Shown: piece after piece, positions 33,239-41,992 of the stretch
Position numbering within the stretch: the stretch's first letter is position 1
Layout of the letters: the number at the start of each line of letters is the position of its first letter
Assembly (NCBI RefSeq): GCF_005796205.1
Contig: NZ_VAHN01000019.1
Location: 1-59,592 of the forward strand
Length of the DNA: 59,592 nt
Direction of reading: 5' to 3'
Source of the DNA: Pseudarthrobacter sp. NamE2
GTDB lineage: Bacteria; Actinomycetota; Actinomycetes; Actinomycetales; Micrococcaceae
The notes under the pieces: generated by a model
Told to the model about the DNA's origin: nothing
The model's database searches: none
The model's input: only the letters and a program-made list of their open reading frames with translations
Position numbers and translations under genes: made by a program

Positions 33239-34438
33239 GTGCGCAATTACACTACTGAAGCCGAGCCCACCGTCGTGGTGTCGCCATGGCTCGAGCCGCT
33301 CCTGCCGGAACTGATCGAATTCCGCCGGGACCTGCATGCGCACCCGGAACTTTCGTTCAAGGAATTCCGCACCACGGACAAGCTCGCGGAGCGGCTTGAG
33401 GAGGCCGGCCTGAAACCGCGCCGCCTTGAGGGAACCGGGCTCACCGTGGACGTCGGGGACGGCCCAATTGCCACAGCCCTCCGCGGTGACATCGACGCGC
33501 TGCCCATCATCGAGGAAACCGGACTGCCGTTCGCCTCGAAGAACCACGGCGTCACCCACGCGTGCGGCCACGATGTCCACACCACCACCATGCTGGGGAT
33601 CGCCCTGGTGCTGCACCGCATGCACCAGGATGAACCGCTGGGGGCCACCGTCCGCATCATCTTCCAGCCGGCCGAGGAGACCATGCCCGGCGGCGCCCAC
33701 TCCTGCATCGAGCAGGGCGTCCTGGAAGGCGTGCCCCGGATCCTCGCCCTGCACTGCGACCCGCGGATAGAGGTGGGCAAGGTCGGCACGCGCATCGGCG
33801 CGATCACCTCTGCGTCGGACACCATCCGGATCGAATTGTCCGGCCGCGGCGGCCACACGTCCCGTCCGCACCTGACGGAGGACCTGGTGTTCGCACTGGC
33901 CCAGATCGCGGTCAACGTTCCCGCCGTCCTGTCCCGGCGCGTGGACGTGCGCAGCGGCGTCTCCGTCGTGTGGGGCCAGATTTCCGCCGGTTCCGCGCCC
34001 AACGCAATTCCCGGCGTCGGCTACATGGCCGGCACCATGCGCTGCCTGGACCGCGACGCCTGGCACGAGGCCGGTGAGCTCCTGGACGAGGTGGTGCACC
34101 AGGTGGCTGCGCCCTACGGCGTCGAGGTCAAGCTGGAGCACACCAGGGGAGTGCCGCCGGTGGTGAACTCGGAACACGAGACCGCCATCATCGAGGCTGC
34201 CGCGAGGGCCGAAATCGGCCAAAATGCCGTTGTGCTGACCCCGCAGTCCATGGGCGGGGAGGACTTTGCCTGGTTCCTCGCTGAGCGGCCGGGGGCCATG
34301 ATGCGGCTTGGCACCAAAACCCCGGGCGGCGAGGAATACGACCTCCACCGCGGCGACTACATCCTGGACGAGCGCGCGCTGGGCCACGGCATCCGGGTCC
34401 TCACCGCAGCCGCGCTGCGCACCATCCGCGACCTCTAG
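33239..34438 (+). CDS. M20 family amidohydrolase (N-acyl-amino acid hydrolase type)
   Basis: 399-aa metallohydrolase of the aminoacylase/carboxypeptidase group (HipO/AbgB-like). Motifs: RRDLHAHPELSFKEF near residue 30, ALRGDIDALPI near 82, the metal-binding HACGHDVHTTTMLG near 105-118, FQPAEETMPGG near 142, LHCDP near 178, the dimerisation-domain RGGHTSRPH near 203 and MGGEDFAWFL near 340. It likely removes an acyl group from an N-acyl amino acid or peptide. The exact substrate is unknown. Transcribed alone between manC and the nucleoside operon. Confidence 0.88.
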   Translation: MRNYTTEAEPTVVVSPWLEPLLPELIEFRRDLHAHPELSFKEFRTTDKLAERLEEAGLKPRRLEGTGLTVDVGDGPIATALRGDIDALPIIEETGLPFASKNHGVTHACGHDVHTTTMLGIALVLHRMHQDEPLGATVRIIFQPAEETMPGGAHSCIEQGVLEGVPRILALHCDPRIEVGKVGTRIGAITSASDTIRIELSGRGGHTSRPHLTEDLVFALAQIAVNVPAVLSRRVDVRSGVSVVWGQISAGSAPNAIPGVGYMAGTMRCLDRDAWHEAGELLDEVVHQVAAPYGVEVKLEHTRGVPPVVNSEHETAIIEAAARAEIGQNAVVLTPQSMGGEDFAWFLAERPGAMMRLGTKTPGGEEYDLHRGDYILDERALGHGIRVLTAAALRTIRDL

Positions 34439-34512
34439 GCAGTCTGCAGGAAGGCCCGACGGCGTCAGCTGCGCAGCTGCCGCCGCTGCGCCTTCCTCCT
34501 GCGCCCTACTGC

Positions 34513-34533
34513 TTGGTAACAACTTGTAAACAA
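34513..34533. promoter_or_regulatory. Tandem TTG(G/T)(T/A)AACAA boxes upstream of the nucleoside operon
   Basis: TTGGTAACAA and TTGTAAACAA are placed 11 bp apart, one DNA turn, in an otherwise G+C-rich gap about 180 bp upstream of the BMP lipoprotein gene. Each box is close to a palindrome. They are a possible regulator site; which protein would bind is unknown. Confidence 0.35.
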
Positions 34534-34712
34534 TCTCGAAGATCACGTCCTGTTGTGCTACTGGCACGCGGCGCAGGCCACTAAAGTGGGAGCCATCAGT
34601 GCGCTCCGGCGCAGTGCTGCGAGCCATCAGTGACAACAGAATTTCGGTGCAGAAACGGACACTCATTGAATTCGAGCCGTAGCGCCACTCTCATCATCCT
34701 GGAGGAATCTTG

Positions 34713-35819
34713 ATGACATCACTGCGTGGACACCTCAAGCGCGGTTCAGTCGCAGGCCTCGCCACCATGGGCGCCACAGCGCTCGTCCTGGCAGGTTGCG
34801 GCGCACCCCCCGAGACCGGCAGCGGCACCACCGCAGGCGCCAGCGACTACACCGGCTGCATCGTCTCCGACTCCGGCGGCTTTGACGACCAGTCCTTCAA
34901 CCAGTCCTCGTACGAGGGCCTGAAGAAGGCCGAGGCAGACCTGGGCATCAAGGTCAACCAGGTGGAGTCCAAGACCAACAACGACTTCGAACCGAACCTG
35001 CGCGCCATGGTCACTGCAGGCTGCGACCTGACTGTCACGGTCGGCTTCCTGCTGGGCGACGCCACCAAGAAGCAGGCCGAAGCGAACCCGGACAGCCACT
35101 TCGCCATTGTCGACTTCGGCTACGAGACGCCCATAGCCAACGTCAAGCCGATCATCTACGACACCGCGCAGGCGGCCTTCCTGGCCGGCTACCTGGCAGC
35201 CGGCACCACCAAGACCGGGACGGTTGCCACCTTCGGCGGCATCAAGATCCCCACGGTGACCATCTTCATGGATGGCTATGCCGACGGCGTGAAGTACTAC
35301 AACGAGCAGAAGGGCAAGGACGTCAAGCTCCTTGGCTGGAACAAGGACGCCCAGGACGGCAGCTTCACCGGCGACTTCGAAAAGCAGGACGTGGGCAAGC
35401 AGCTCACCCAGAACTTCCTCGACCAGGGTGCCGATATCGTGATGCCCGTCGCCGGTCCGGTGGGCAAGGGCGCGGGAGCAGCGCTGCAGGAGGCCAAGGC
35501 GGCCGGCAAGGACGTCAAGCTCATCTGGGTCGACTCGGACGGCTACCTTACTGCCCCCGACTACAAGGACATCATGCTCTCGTCCGTGATGAAGCTGATG
35601 GGTGACGCCGTGGAAACCGTGGTACGGGACGACAAGGACGGCAAGTTCGACAACACCCCGTACGTCGGCACCCTCGCCAACGACGGTGTCCAGCTGGCAC
35701 CCTTCCATGACCTCGATTCGCAGGTTCCGGCCGAGCTGAAGACCGAACTCGAACAGCTCGAAAAGGACATCATCGACGGCAAGATCAAGGTCGAGTCGGC
35801 AGCGAGCCCGAAGGCCTGA
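34713..35819 (+). CDS. BMP family nucleoside-binding lipoprotein
   Basis: 368-aa surface lipoprotein of the PnrA/Bmp/Med family, the substrate-binding part of an ABC importer for nucleosides. The ATG at 34713 follows GGAGGAATCTTG. The lipobox LVLAGC ends at Cys29. Family landmarks: CIVSDSGGFDDQSFNQSSYEGLKKA near residue 50, FLLGDATKKQAEANPD near 112, DFGYETPIANVKPIIYDTAQAAFLAGYLAA near 140, and VMPVAGPVGKGAGAAL near 245. The ATPase and permease genes follow after a terminator hairpin, so the binding protein is probably made in excess. Confidence 0.9.
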   Translation: MTSLRGHLKRGSVAGLATMGATALVLAGCGAPPETGSGTTAGASDYTGCIVSDSGGFDDQSFNQSSYEGLKKAEADLGIKVNQVESKTNNDFEPNLRAMVTAGCDLTVTVGFLLGDATKKQAEANPDSHFAIVDFGYETPIANVKPIIYDTAQAAFLAGYLAAGTTKTGTVATFGGIKIPTVTIFMDGYADGVKYYNEQKGKDVKLLGWNKDAQDGSFTGDFEKQDVGKQLTQNFLDQGADIVMPVAGPVGKGAGAALQEAKAAGKDVKLIWVDSDGYLTAPDYKDIMLSSVMKLMGDAVETVVRDDKDGKFDNTPYVGTLANDGVQLAPFHDLDSQVPAELKTELEQLEKDIIDGKIKVESAASPKA

Positions 35820-35831
35820 TCCCTCCAGCAG

Positions 35832-35878
35832 GCGCCCCGCCCGGCCGGTCACTGACCGGCCGGGCGGTGGCGCTTTTT
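35832..35878 (+). terminator. Intrinsic terminator between the BMP gene and its ATPase gene
   Basis: GCGCC-CGCCCGGCCGGTCA pairs with TGACCGGCCGGGCG-GGCGC and is followed by TTTTT, the most canonical terminator in the window. It lies 13 bp past the BMP stop and should reduce readthrough into the transporter genes. Confidence 0.85.
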
Positions 35879-35927
35879 GCTGGCCATTTTGCGGGCCGCC
35901 ACCCGCTCATCCCCTGGCTGCACCCAC

Positions 35928-35933
35928 TAGGCT
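35928..35933 (+). promoter_or_regulatory. Candidate -10 hexamer before the nucleoside ABC ATPase gene
   Basis: TAGGCT, 50 bp before the ATPase start; the same hexamer recurs at other predicted promoters in the window. No good -35 is seen. Confidence 0.3.
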
Positions 35934-35982
35934 GGTGCTGCAGCCGCATATCCCGTCCGGTGGATCGCTGGACGCCTGAAGA

Positions 35983-37569
35983 TTGGTCAGAGTTTTGAAA
36001 CTTGAACTCCGAGGGATCACAAAACGCTTCGGCACCCTGCTCGCAAACGACCACATCGACGTGGTGGTTGAACCCGGACAAATCCACTGTCTGCTGGGCG
36101 AAAACGGGGCCGGCAAATCCACCCTCATGAACGTGCTGTACGGGCTGTACGAGCCCTCCGAAGGCGAAATCCTCCTCGACGACAAGCCGGTGTCCTTCCG
36201 CGGACCGGGCGACGCCATGGCCGCAGGCATCGGGATGGTGCACCAGCACTTTATGCTCGTGCCGGTCTTCACGGTGGCCGAGAACGTTGCCCTGGGCGCT
36301 GAACCCACCAAGGCGGCCGGCTTCCTCAACCTGGACGAGACACGCCGCCGGATCAAGGACATTTCCGACCAGTACGGGTTCGACGTTGATCCCGACGCAC
36401 TGGTGGAAGACCTTCCGGTGGGCGTACAGCAGCGCGTGGAAATCATCAAGGCACTGGTCCGCAACGCCAAGGTCCTGATCCTCGACGAACCCACCGCCGT
36501 GCTGACGCCCCAGGAAACCGATGAACTCCTGGACATCATGCGCCAGCTCAAGTCCGCCGGCACCTCAATCGTTTTCATCTCCCACAAGCTGCGGGAGGTC
36601 AAGGAAGTATCGGACACCATCACCGTGATCAGGCGCGGAAAGGTGGTGGGCACGGCCGAGCCTTCCGCCCCCACCACGGAACTGGCTTCCATGATGGTGG
36701 GCCGTGCGGTAAGCCTGAACCTGGACAAGGCTCCGGCCAAGCCCCAGGAGAAGACCTTCGAGGTCCGGGGCCTGACGGTGGTGGCCCCCAACGGCCAGCA
36801 CGTGGTGGACGGACTCAGCTTCGACATTGCCCGCGGCGAGATCCTGGCCATCGCGGGCGTCCAGGGCAACGGGCAGACCGAACTTACCGAGGCCATCCTG
36901 GGACTCCAGGAGCGGGTATCCGGTTCCGTAACGCTCGACGGCAAGGAACTCCTGGGCCGCCCCGTCAAGGAAGTCCTCAAGGCCGGGGTCGGGTTCGTCC
37001 CGGAAGACCGCAAGGTGGACGGACTGGTGGGGACGTTTTCGGTGGCGGAAAACCTGGTGCTGGACCTTTATGACAAGCCCCCGTTCGCCAAGGGCATCAG
37101 CATGAGTCCGGCAAAAATCCTGGAAAACGCCAAGGCCCGCATCGGCGAGTTCGACGTGCGGACCCCGTCGGCGGCCGCGGCTGCCGGCACCCTCTCCGGC
37201 GGCAACCAGCAGAAGGTGGTGATGGCCCGGGAGCTCTCGCGGCCGCTGCGGCTGTTCATCGCCTCCCAGCCCACCCGCGGCGTGGATGTGGGATCCATCG
37301 AATTCCTGCACCGCCGGATCGTGGCAGAACGCGACCAGGGCACCCCGGTGATGATCATCTCCACGGAACTGGACGAGGTGATGGAACTCGCGGACAGGAT
37401 CGCCGTCCTCTACAAGGGCAGGCTGGTGGGCATCGTTCCGGCCGGCACCAGCCGCGACACCCTCGGCCTGATGATGGCCGGCATCCCGCCCGAGGAACAC
37501 GCACACACGTCCCAGGCCGGCCAGCGCCCGGCTTCCACCCCTGACGCCGAGGGAGACGACCATGTCTGA
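35983..37569 (+). CDS. Nucleoside ABC transporter ATPase (NupO/YufO-like)
   Basis: 528-aa tandem ATPase. First half: Walker A GENGAGKST near residue 40, a VHQHFMLVPVFTVAENV Q-loop region near 86, signature LPVGVQQRVEIIKAL near 146 and Walker B LILDEPTAVL near 165. Second half: degenerate Walker A GVQGNGQTE, signature LSGGNQQKVVMAREL and a non-canonical Walker B LFIASQPTRGVD, as usual for nucleoside importers of this class (YufO/NupO). The start is uncertain (TTG 35983 or TTG 35995). It overlaps the first permease by 8 bp. Confidence 0.9.
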   Translation: MVRVLKLELRGITKRFGTLLANDHIDVVVEPGQIHCLLGENGAGKSTLMNVLYGLYEPSEGEILLDDKPVSFRGPGDAMAAGIGMVHQHFMLVPVFTVAENVALGAEPTKAAGFLNLDETRRRIKDISDQYGFDVDPDALVEDLPVGVQQRVEIIKALVRNAKVLILDEPTAVLTPQETDELLDIMRQLKSAGTSIVFISHKLREVKEVSDTITVIRRGKVVGTAEPSAPTTELASMMVGRAVSLNLDKAPAKPQEKTFEVRGLTVVAPNGQHVVDGLSFDIARGEILAIAGVQGNGQTELTEAILGLQERVSGSVTLDGKELLGRPVKEVLKAGVGFVPEDRKVDGLVGTFSVAENLVLDLYDKPPFAKGISMSPAKILENAKARIGEFDVRTPSAAAAAGTLSGGNQQKVVMARELSRPLRLFIASQPTRGVDVGSIEFLHRRIVAERDQGTPVMIISTELDEVMELADRIAVLYKGRLVGIVPAGTSRDTLGLMMAGIPPEEHAHTSQAGQRPASTPDAEGDDHV

Positions 37570-38947
37570 CAAGCATCCCCCCAAGCACGCGGACGGCGGG
37601 CACGGCACCACCCCGTCCGGCAGGCACCACCACACCACCCCTGCCGAGGAGGAAACAGCAGCCGTCGTCTCCGTGGACACCGCCGGCGGCGCCATGGAGC
37701 CCTCCGCCGTCCCGGCAACAGCCCAGTCCGGGCAGTTGCCGGGCGGTCCGGACACCCTGCTCCGCAGGATCTTCACCGGCAGCGGCATGGTCTCGGTCCT
37801 CGCGGTGCTGCTGGCCCTCATCATCGGCGGCCTGCTGATCGCCAGTACCGACCAGCGCGTGGCAACCACAGCCGGCTACTTCCTGGCCCGGCCCACCGAC
37901 TTCCTCGCAGCGGTCTGGGATGCGGCCACCCGTTCCTACATCGCCCTCTTCCAGGGCTCGGTGTTCAACCCGCGCGGCAACAGCGTGGCCGCCCAGTTCG
38001 CACCCTTCATGGAGACGCTCACCATTGCCACGCCGCTTATCACGGCCGGCCTGGGCGTGGCACTGGCTTTCCGGGCGGGGCTATTCAACATCGGCGCCCA
38101 GGGCCAGATCATCGTGGCCGGCATCTTCGCGGCCTGGGTAGGCTTCGCACTGCACCTGCCCTTTGGCCTGCACCTCCTCCTGGTCCTGGTGGCCGGCATT
38201 GCCGGTGGGGCCCTGTGGGGCGGACTGGTGGGCGTCCTCAAGGCCCGCACCGGCGCCCACGAGGTCATCCTGACCATCATGTTCAACTACATCGCGTTGT
38301 ACTTCCTGCGGTACCTGTTGAACACACCGGCGTTCCAGCGGCCGGGGGAGTCGAACCCGATCTCGCCGATCCTGGACCCCACCGCCGTCTACCCCCAGAT
38401 CCTGGGCACCCAGTACCGGCTCCACCTTGGCTTTATCCTGGCCATCGCAGCCACTGTCCTTGTCTGGTGGCTGCTGAACCGCTCCACCGTCGGCTTTGAA
38501 TTCCGGGCCGTCGGCGCCAACCCCAAGGCAGCCCAGACCGCCGGGATCAACGTCTCCCGGTCCACGATCCTGGTGATGGCCATCGCCGGCGGACTCGCCG
38601 GTATGTCCGGCGTCGCGCAGGTGGCCGGAACGGAAAAGGTGCTCACGGATGGCGTGGCCGCCACCTACGGCTTTGACGCCATCACCGTTGCACTGCTGGG
38701 ACGTTCGACGCCGTGGGGCACGTTCGCCGCCGGCCTGCTGTTCGGCGCCTTCCGCGCCGGAGCGGTCCAAATGCAGATCCAGACCGGCACACCGATCGAC
38801 ATCGTGCTGGTTGTCCAGTCGCTGATTGTCCTGTTCATCGCGGCGCCGCCCCTGGTCCGGGCAATTTTCGGCATGAACCCGCGGCGGAAAAAGCCCGCGC
38901 GTGCCGCCAAGTCCCGGCAGGCCGCCACAACCGGAGGTGCAGCATGA
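37562..38947 (+). CDS. Nucleoside ABC transporter permease 1 (NupP-like)
   Basis: 461-aa membrane permease (BPD_transp_2 family). A long hydrophilic, His/Pro/Thr-rich cytoplasmic N-terminus (residues 1 to about 70) precedes about nine hydrophobic segments. Family features are FNIGAQGQIIVAGIFAAW near residue 178, TGAHEVILTIMFNYIALY near 232 and GVAATYGFDAITVALLGRSTPWG near 365. Start overlaps the ATPase gene by 8 bp; its end overlaps permease 2 as ATGA. Confidence 0.9.
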   Translation: MSDKHPPKHADGGHGTTPSGRHHHTTPAEEETAAVVSVDTAGGAMEPSAVPATAQSGQLPGGPDTLLRRIFTGSGMVSVLAVLLALIIGGLLIASTDQRVATTAGYFLARPTDFLAAVWDAATRSYIALFQGSVFNPRGNSVAAQFAPFMETLTIATPLITAGLGVALAFRAGLFNIGAQGQIIVAGIFAAWVGFALHLPFGLHLLLVLVAGIAGGALWGGLVGVLKARTGAHEVILTIMFNYIALYFLRYLLNTPAFQRPGESNPISPILDPTAVYPQILGTQYRLHLGFILAIAATVLVWWLLNRSTVGFEFRAVGANPKAAQTAGINVSRSTILVMAIAGGLAGMSGVAQVAGTEKVLTDGVAATYGFDAITVALLGRSTPWGTFAAGLLFGAFRAGAVQMQIQTGTPIDIVLVVQSLIVLFIAAPPLVRAIFGMNPRRKKPARAAKSRQAATTGGAA

Positions 38948-40263
38948 GCACAACAGTTTCCTCGCCCAGGCCTGGCACGCCCCGGCATGCCGGAGCGCCG
39001 GACAACCCGGCCGCCATGTCCGCCAAGCCGGTCAGCTGGAAGACACCCGTGTTGCTGGCCGCCTTCGCCCTCATCGCACTGGTGTTCTTCGGGTTCCTCG
39101 CTCCCAACCGGAATGCAAGCTTCGGCATCTCCACCGGTGAAGACTTTTTCCAGCTGCCCGCACTGGACATCAACGCCTTCGCCGGCGGCATTGTGCTGTC
39201 CGCGCTGCTCGTGGGGCTGGCGGCCTATTCCATCTACCTCAAGACGAAGGGACGGCCCGCTCCCGGCTGGTTGACCGTGACCTTCATCGTCCTGTTTGTG
39301 GCTGCATTCCTCATCTGGGTTGTGGGCGGCGCCCGCACCCCCAGCATCTCCCTGGCCGGCCTGATCGCCGGTTCGGTCACCCTGGCCGTGCCGCTGGTGT
39401 TCGGGTCCCTGTCCGGCGTCCTGTGCGAACGGGTGGGCGTGGTCAACATCGCCATCGAAGGCCAGCTGCTGGGCGGTGCCTTCACGGCCGCCATCGTGGC
39501 CAGCATGACGCAAAACCCGTTCATCGGGCTGCTGGCCGCCGCCGTTGCCGGCGCGCTGGTGTCCATGGTGCTGGCCCTGTTCAGCATCAAGTACCTGGTG
39601 AACCAGATCATTGTGGGCGTCGTCCTGAACGTCCTGGTTTCCGGCGTCACCGGCTTCCTCTTCAGCACCGTCATGCAGGAGGACAGCGACCGGTACAACT
39701 CCCCGCCCGGCCTGGACGCCATCGAAATCCCGGTCCTGTCGAGCATCCCCATCATCGGCCCCATCCTGTTCCGGCAGACACTGGTGGGCTACCTCATGTA
39801 CATCGCGGTCCTGGTGGTGTGGGTTGGGCTGTTCAAGACCAGGTGGGGCCTGCGGGTCCGTGCCGTCGGTGAACACCCCCAGGCGGCCGACACCCTTGGC
39901 ATCAACGTCAACGCCACCCGCTTCTGGAACGTCACCCTGGGCGGTGCGGTGGCCGGCATTGGCGGCTCCTTCTTCACCCTGGTGGCCATCGACAGCTTTA
40001 CCAAGGAGATTTCCGGTGGCCGCGGCTTCATCGCACTGGCAGCCCTGATCTTCGGCAGGTGGAACCCCATCGGGGCTTTCTTCGCGGCGCTCCTCTTCGG
40101 GTTCGCGGACAACCTGCAGAGCATCGTCACCATCATCGGAACCCCGGTGCCCAGCCAGTTCATGGCCATGCTGCCGTACCTGGTGACTGTCCTCGCCGTG
40201 GCGGGGCTGGTGGGCAAGTCCAGGGGGCCCGCCGCCAGCGGCATCCCGTACGTCAAGGGTTGA
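38944..40263 (+). CDS. Nucleoside ABC transporter permease 2 (NupQ-like)
   Basis: 439-aa membrane permease. The ATG at 38944 overlaps the previous stop, which fixes the start against a longer open frame. Hydrophobic segments run from about residue 35 to 425; family markers are GVLCERVGVVNIAIEGQLLGGAF near residue 157, VNQIIVGVVLNVLVSGVTGF near 219 and RGFIALAALIFGRWNPIGAF near 360. It pairs with permease 1. The cytidine deaminase gene begins 20 bp later, joining uptake and catabolism in one operon. Confidence 0.9.
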   Translation: MSTTVSSPRPGTPRHAGAPDNPAAMSAKPVSWKTPVLLAAFALIALVFFGFLAPNRNASFGISTGEDFFQLPALDINAFAGGIVLSALLVGLAAYSIYLKTKGRPAPGWLTVTFIVLFVAAFLIWVVGGARTPSISLAGLIAGSVTLAVPLVFGSLSGVLCERVGVVNIAIEGQLLGGAFTAAIVASMTQNPFIGLLAAAVAGALVSMVLALFSIKYLVNQIIVGVVLNVLVSGVTGFLFSTVMQEDSDRYNSPPGLDAIEIPVLSSIPIIGPILFRQTLVGYLMYIAVLVVWVGLFKTRWGLRVRAVGEHPQAADTLGINVNATRFWNVTLGGAVAGIGGSFFTLVAIDSFTKEISGGRGFIALAALIFGRWNPIGAFFAALLFGFADNLQSIVTIIGTPVPSQFMAMLPYLVTVLAVAGLVGKSRGPAASGIPYVKG

Positions 40264-40283
40264 CGGCCGTGGAAGGAACAACC

Positions 40284-40673
40284 GTGGACTGGCAGGCCCT
40301 GGAGGCCGCCGCCGTCGCGGCCATGAAGAACGCCTACGCGCCCTACTCAAAGTTCCCGGTGGGGGCTGCGGCCCTCACCGGCGACGGCCGGATCGTCAGC
40401 GGCTGCAACGTGGAGAACGCCAGCTACGGGCTGACCCTGTGCGCTGAATGCGCCCTGGTGGGCAACCTGCAGATGACCGGCGGCGGACGGCTGCGCGCCT
40501 TCTACTGCGTGGATGGCAGCGGCAACATCCTGATGCCCTGCGGCCGCTGCCGGCAGCTCCTGTACGAATTCCGCGCCCCGGACATGGAACTCATGACCAC
40601 CCAGGGCATCAAGACCATGGACCAGGTGCTGCCAGGAGCCTTCGGTCCCGAACACCTCGAGGAGACCCGGTGA
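40284..40673 (+). CDS. cdd: Cytidine deaminase
   Basis: 129-aa zinc enzyme deaminating (deoxy)cytidine to (deoxy)uridine. The GTG at 40284 has GGAAGGA six bases upstream and gives MDWQALEAA at the N-terminus; a GTG at 40269 is less well placed. Zinc and catalytic residues: C53-A-E55 in LCAECALVG, and C86/C89 in MPCGRCRQLL. CNVENASYGLT binds the nucleoside. Overlaps deoA by four bases (GTGA). Confidence 0.94.
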   Translation: MDWQALEAAAVAAMKNAYAPYSKFPVGAAALTGDGRIVSGCNVENASYGLTLCAECALVGNLQMTGGGRLRAFYCVDGSGNILMPCGRCRQLLYEFRAPDMELMTTQGIKTMDQVLPGAFGPEHLEETR

Positions 40674-41986
40674 CTGACAGCAAAGCTGAAGCCTTCGATG
40701 CCGTTGACATCATCCGCGTCAAGCGGGACAAAGGTACCCTGAGCCCGGAGCAGATCGACTGGACCATCGACGCCTACACCCGCGGCGTCATAGCCGACGA
40801 GCAGATGGCCGCGCTGAACATGGCCATCCTGCTCAACGGCATGAACCGCACGGAGATTGCACGCTGGACCGCCGCGATGATCGCATCCGGCGAGACAATG
40901 GACTTTTCCAGCCTCCGCCGGCCCGACGGCGGCCTGAAGTACACGTCGGACAAGCACTCCACCGGCGGCGTGGGGGACAAGATAACCCTGCCGCTGGCGC
41001 CGCTGGTGGCGGTGTTCGGCGTCGCCGTGCCACAGCTCTCGGGCCGCGGCCTGGGGCACACCGGTGGAACCCTGGACAAGCTGGAGGCCATTCCCGGATG
41101 GCGTGCCACCCTCAGCAACGAGGAAGTGCTGGCCCAGTTGCAGGACGTGGGCGCGGTAATCTGTGCCGCCGGAGCCGGGCTGGCTCCGGCGGACAAGAAG
41201 CTCTACGCGCTGCGCGACGTCACCGGAACCGTTGAAGCGATCCCCCTGATTGCCTCCTCGATCATGAGCAAGAAGATCGCCGAAGGCACCGGATCCCTGG
41301 TCCTGGACGTCAAGGTGGGAAGCGGGGCGTTCATGAAGGACGAAGCCTCGGCGCGGGAGCTCGCCGAAACCATGGTGGCGCTGGGTAAGGACGCCGGGGT
41401 CAACACCGTGGCCCTGCTCACCAACATGAATACCCCGCTGGGGCTCACGGCGGGCAACGCCATCGAGGTGGAGGAATCCGTGGAGGTGCTCGCCGGCGGC
41501 GGTCCCGCCGATGTAGTGGAGTTGACGGTCCGGCTTGCCGAGGAGATGCTCGCCGCTGCCGGAGTGCACGACGCCGATCCCGCCGCCGCCCTGAAGGACG
41601 GCCGTGCCATGGACGTCTGGAACAGGATGATCGAGGCGCAGGGCGGCGATCCGCGGGCGGCGCTGCCGGTGGCCAGGGAATCCGACGTGGTGTACGCCCC
41701 GGCGGACGGGGTGCTTGTGGAGCTCGATGCCCTCGCAGTGGGTGTGGCTGCCTGGCGCCTGGGAGCCGGACGTGCCCGCAAGGAGGACGCGGTCCAGGCG
41801 GGAGCGGGAGTCCGGCTGCACGCCAAGCCCGGTGCCGTGGTGCGGGCAGGGGAGCCCCTGATGACCCTGCTTACGGACACGCCTGAGCGTTTTGCCCGGG
41901 CCAGGGAAGCGCTGAAACACGCGGTGGTGATCGCGCCCGCGGGATCGCGGCCGGCACAGCGGCTGATCCTGGACCGCATAGCATAG
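40670..41986 (+). CDS. deoA: Thymidine/pyrimidine-nucleoside phosphorylase
   Basis: 438-aa enzyme splitting thymidine or deoxyuridine with phosphate to base and deoxyribose 1-phosphate. KHSTGGVGDKITLPLAPLVA near residue 85 is the phosphate-binding loop; SGRGLGHTGGTLDKLEAIPG near 120 is the family signature; DVKVGSGAFMK near 215. A C-terminal alpha/beta domain completes the fold. The GTG at 40670 overlaps the cdd stop. Together with cdd it turns imported cytidine and deoxynucleosides into usable base and sugar. Confidence 0.95.
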   Translation: MTDSKAEAFDAVDIIRVKRDKGTLSPEQIDWTIDAYTRGVIADEQMAALNMAILLNGMNRTEIARWTAAMIASGETMDFSSLRRPDGGLKYTSDKHSTGGVGDKITLPLAPLVAVFGVAVPQLSGRGLGHTGGTLDKLEAIPGWRATLSNEEVLAQLQDVGAVICAAGAGLAPADKKLYALRDVTGTVEAIPLIASSIMSKKIAEGTGSLVLDVKVGSGAFMKDEASARELAETMVALGKDAGVNTVALLTNMNTPLGLTAGNAIEVEESVEVLAGGGPADVVELTVRLAEEMLAAAGVHDADPAAALKDGRAMDVWNRMIEAQGGDPRAALPVARESDVVYAPADGVLVELDALAVGVAAWRLGAGRARKEDAVQAGAGVRLHAKPGAVVRAGEPLMTLLTDTPERFARAREALKHAVVIAPAGSRPAQRLILDRIA

Positions 41987-41992
41987 GAACCC

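Noticed and set aside
38665..40350. 561-codon open frame antisense to the second nucleoside permease
   Set aside because: Hydrophilic Gly/Asp/Gln-rich translation mirrors the permease codons; no ribosome-binding site.
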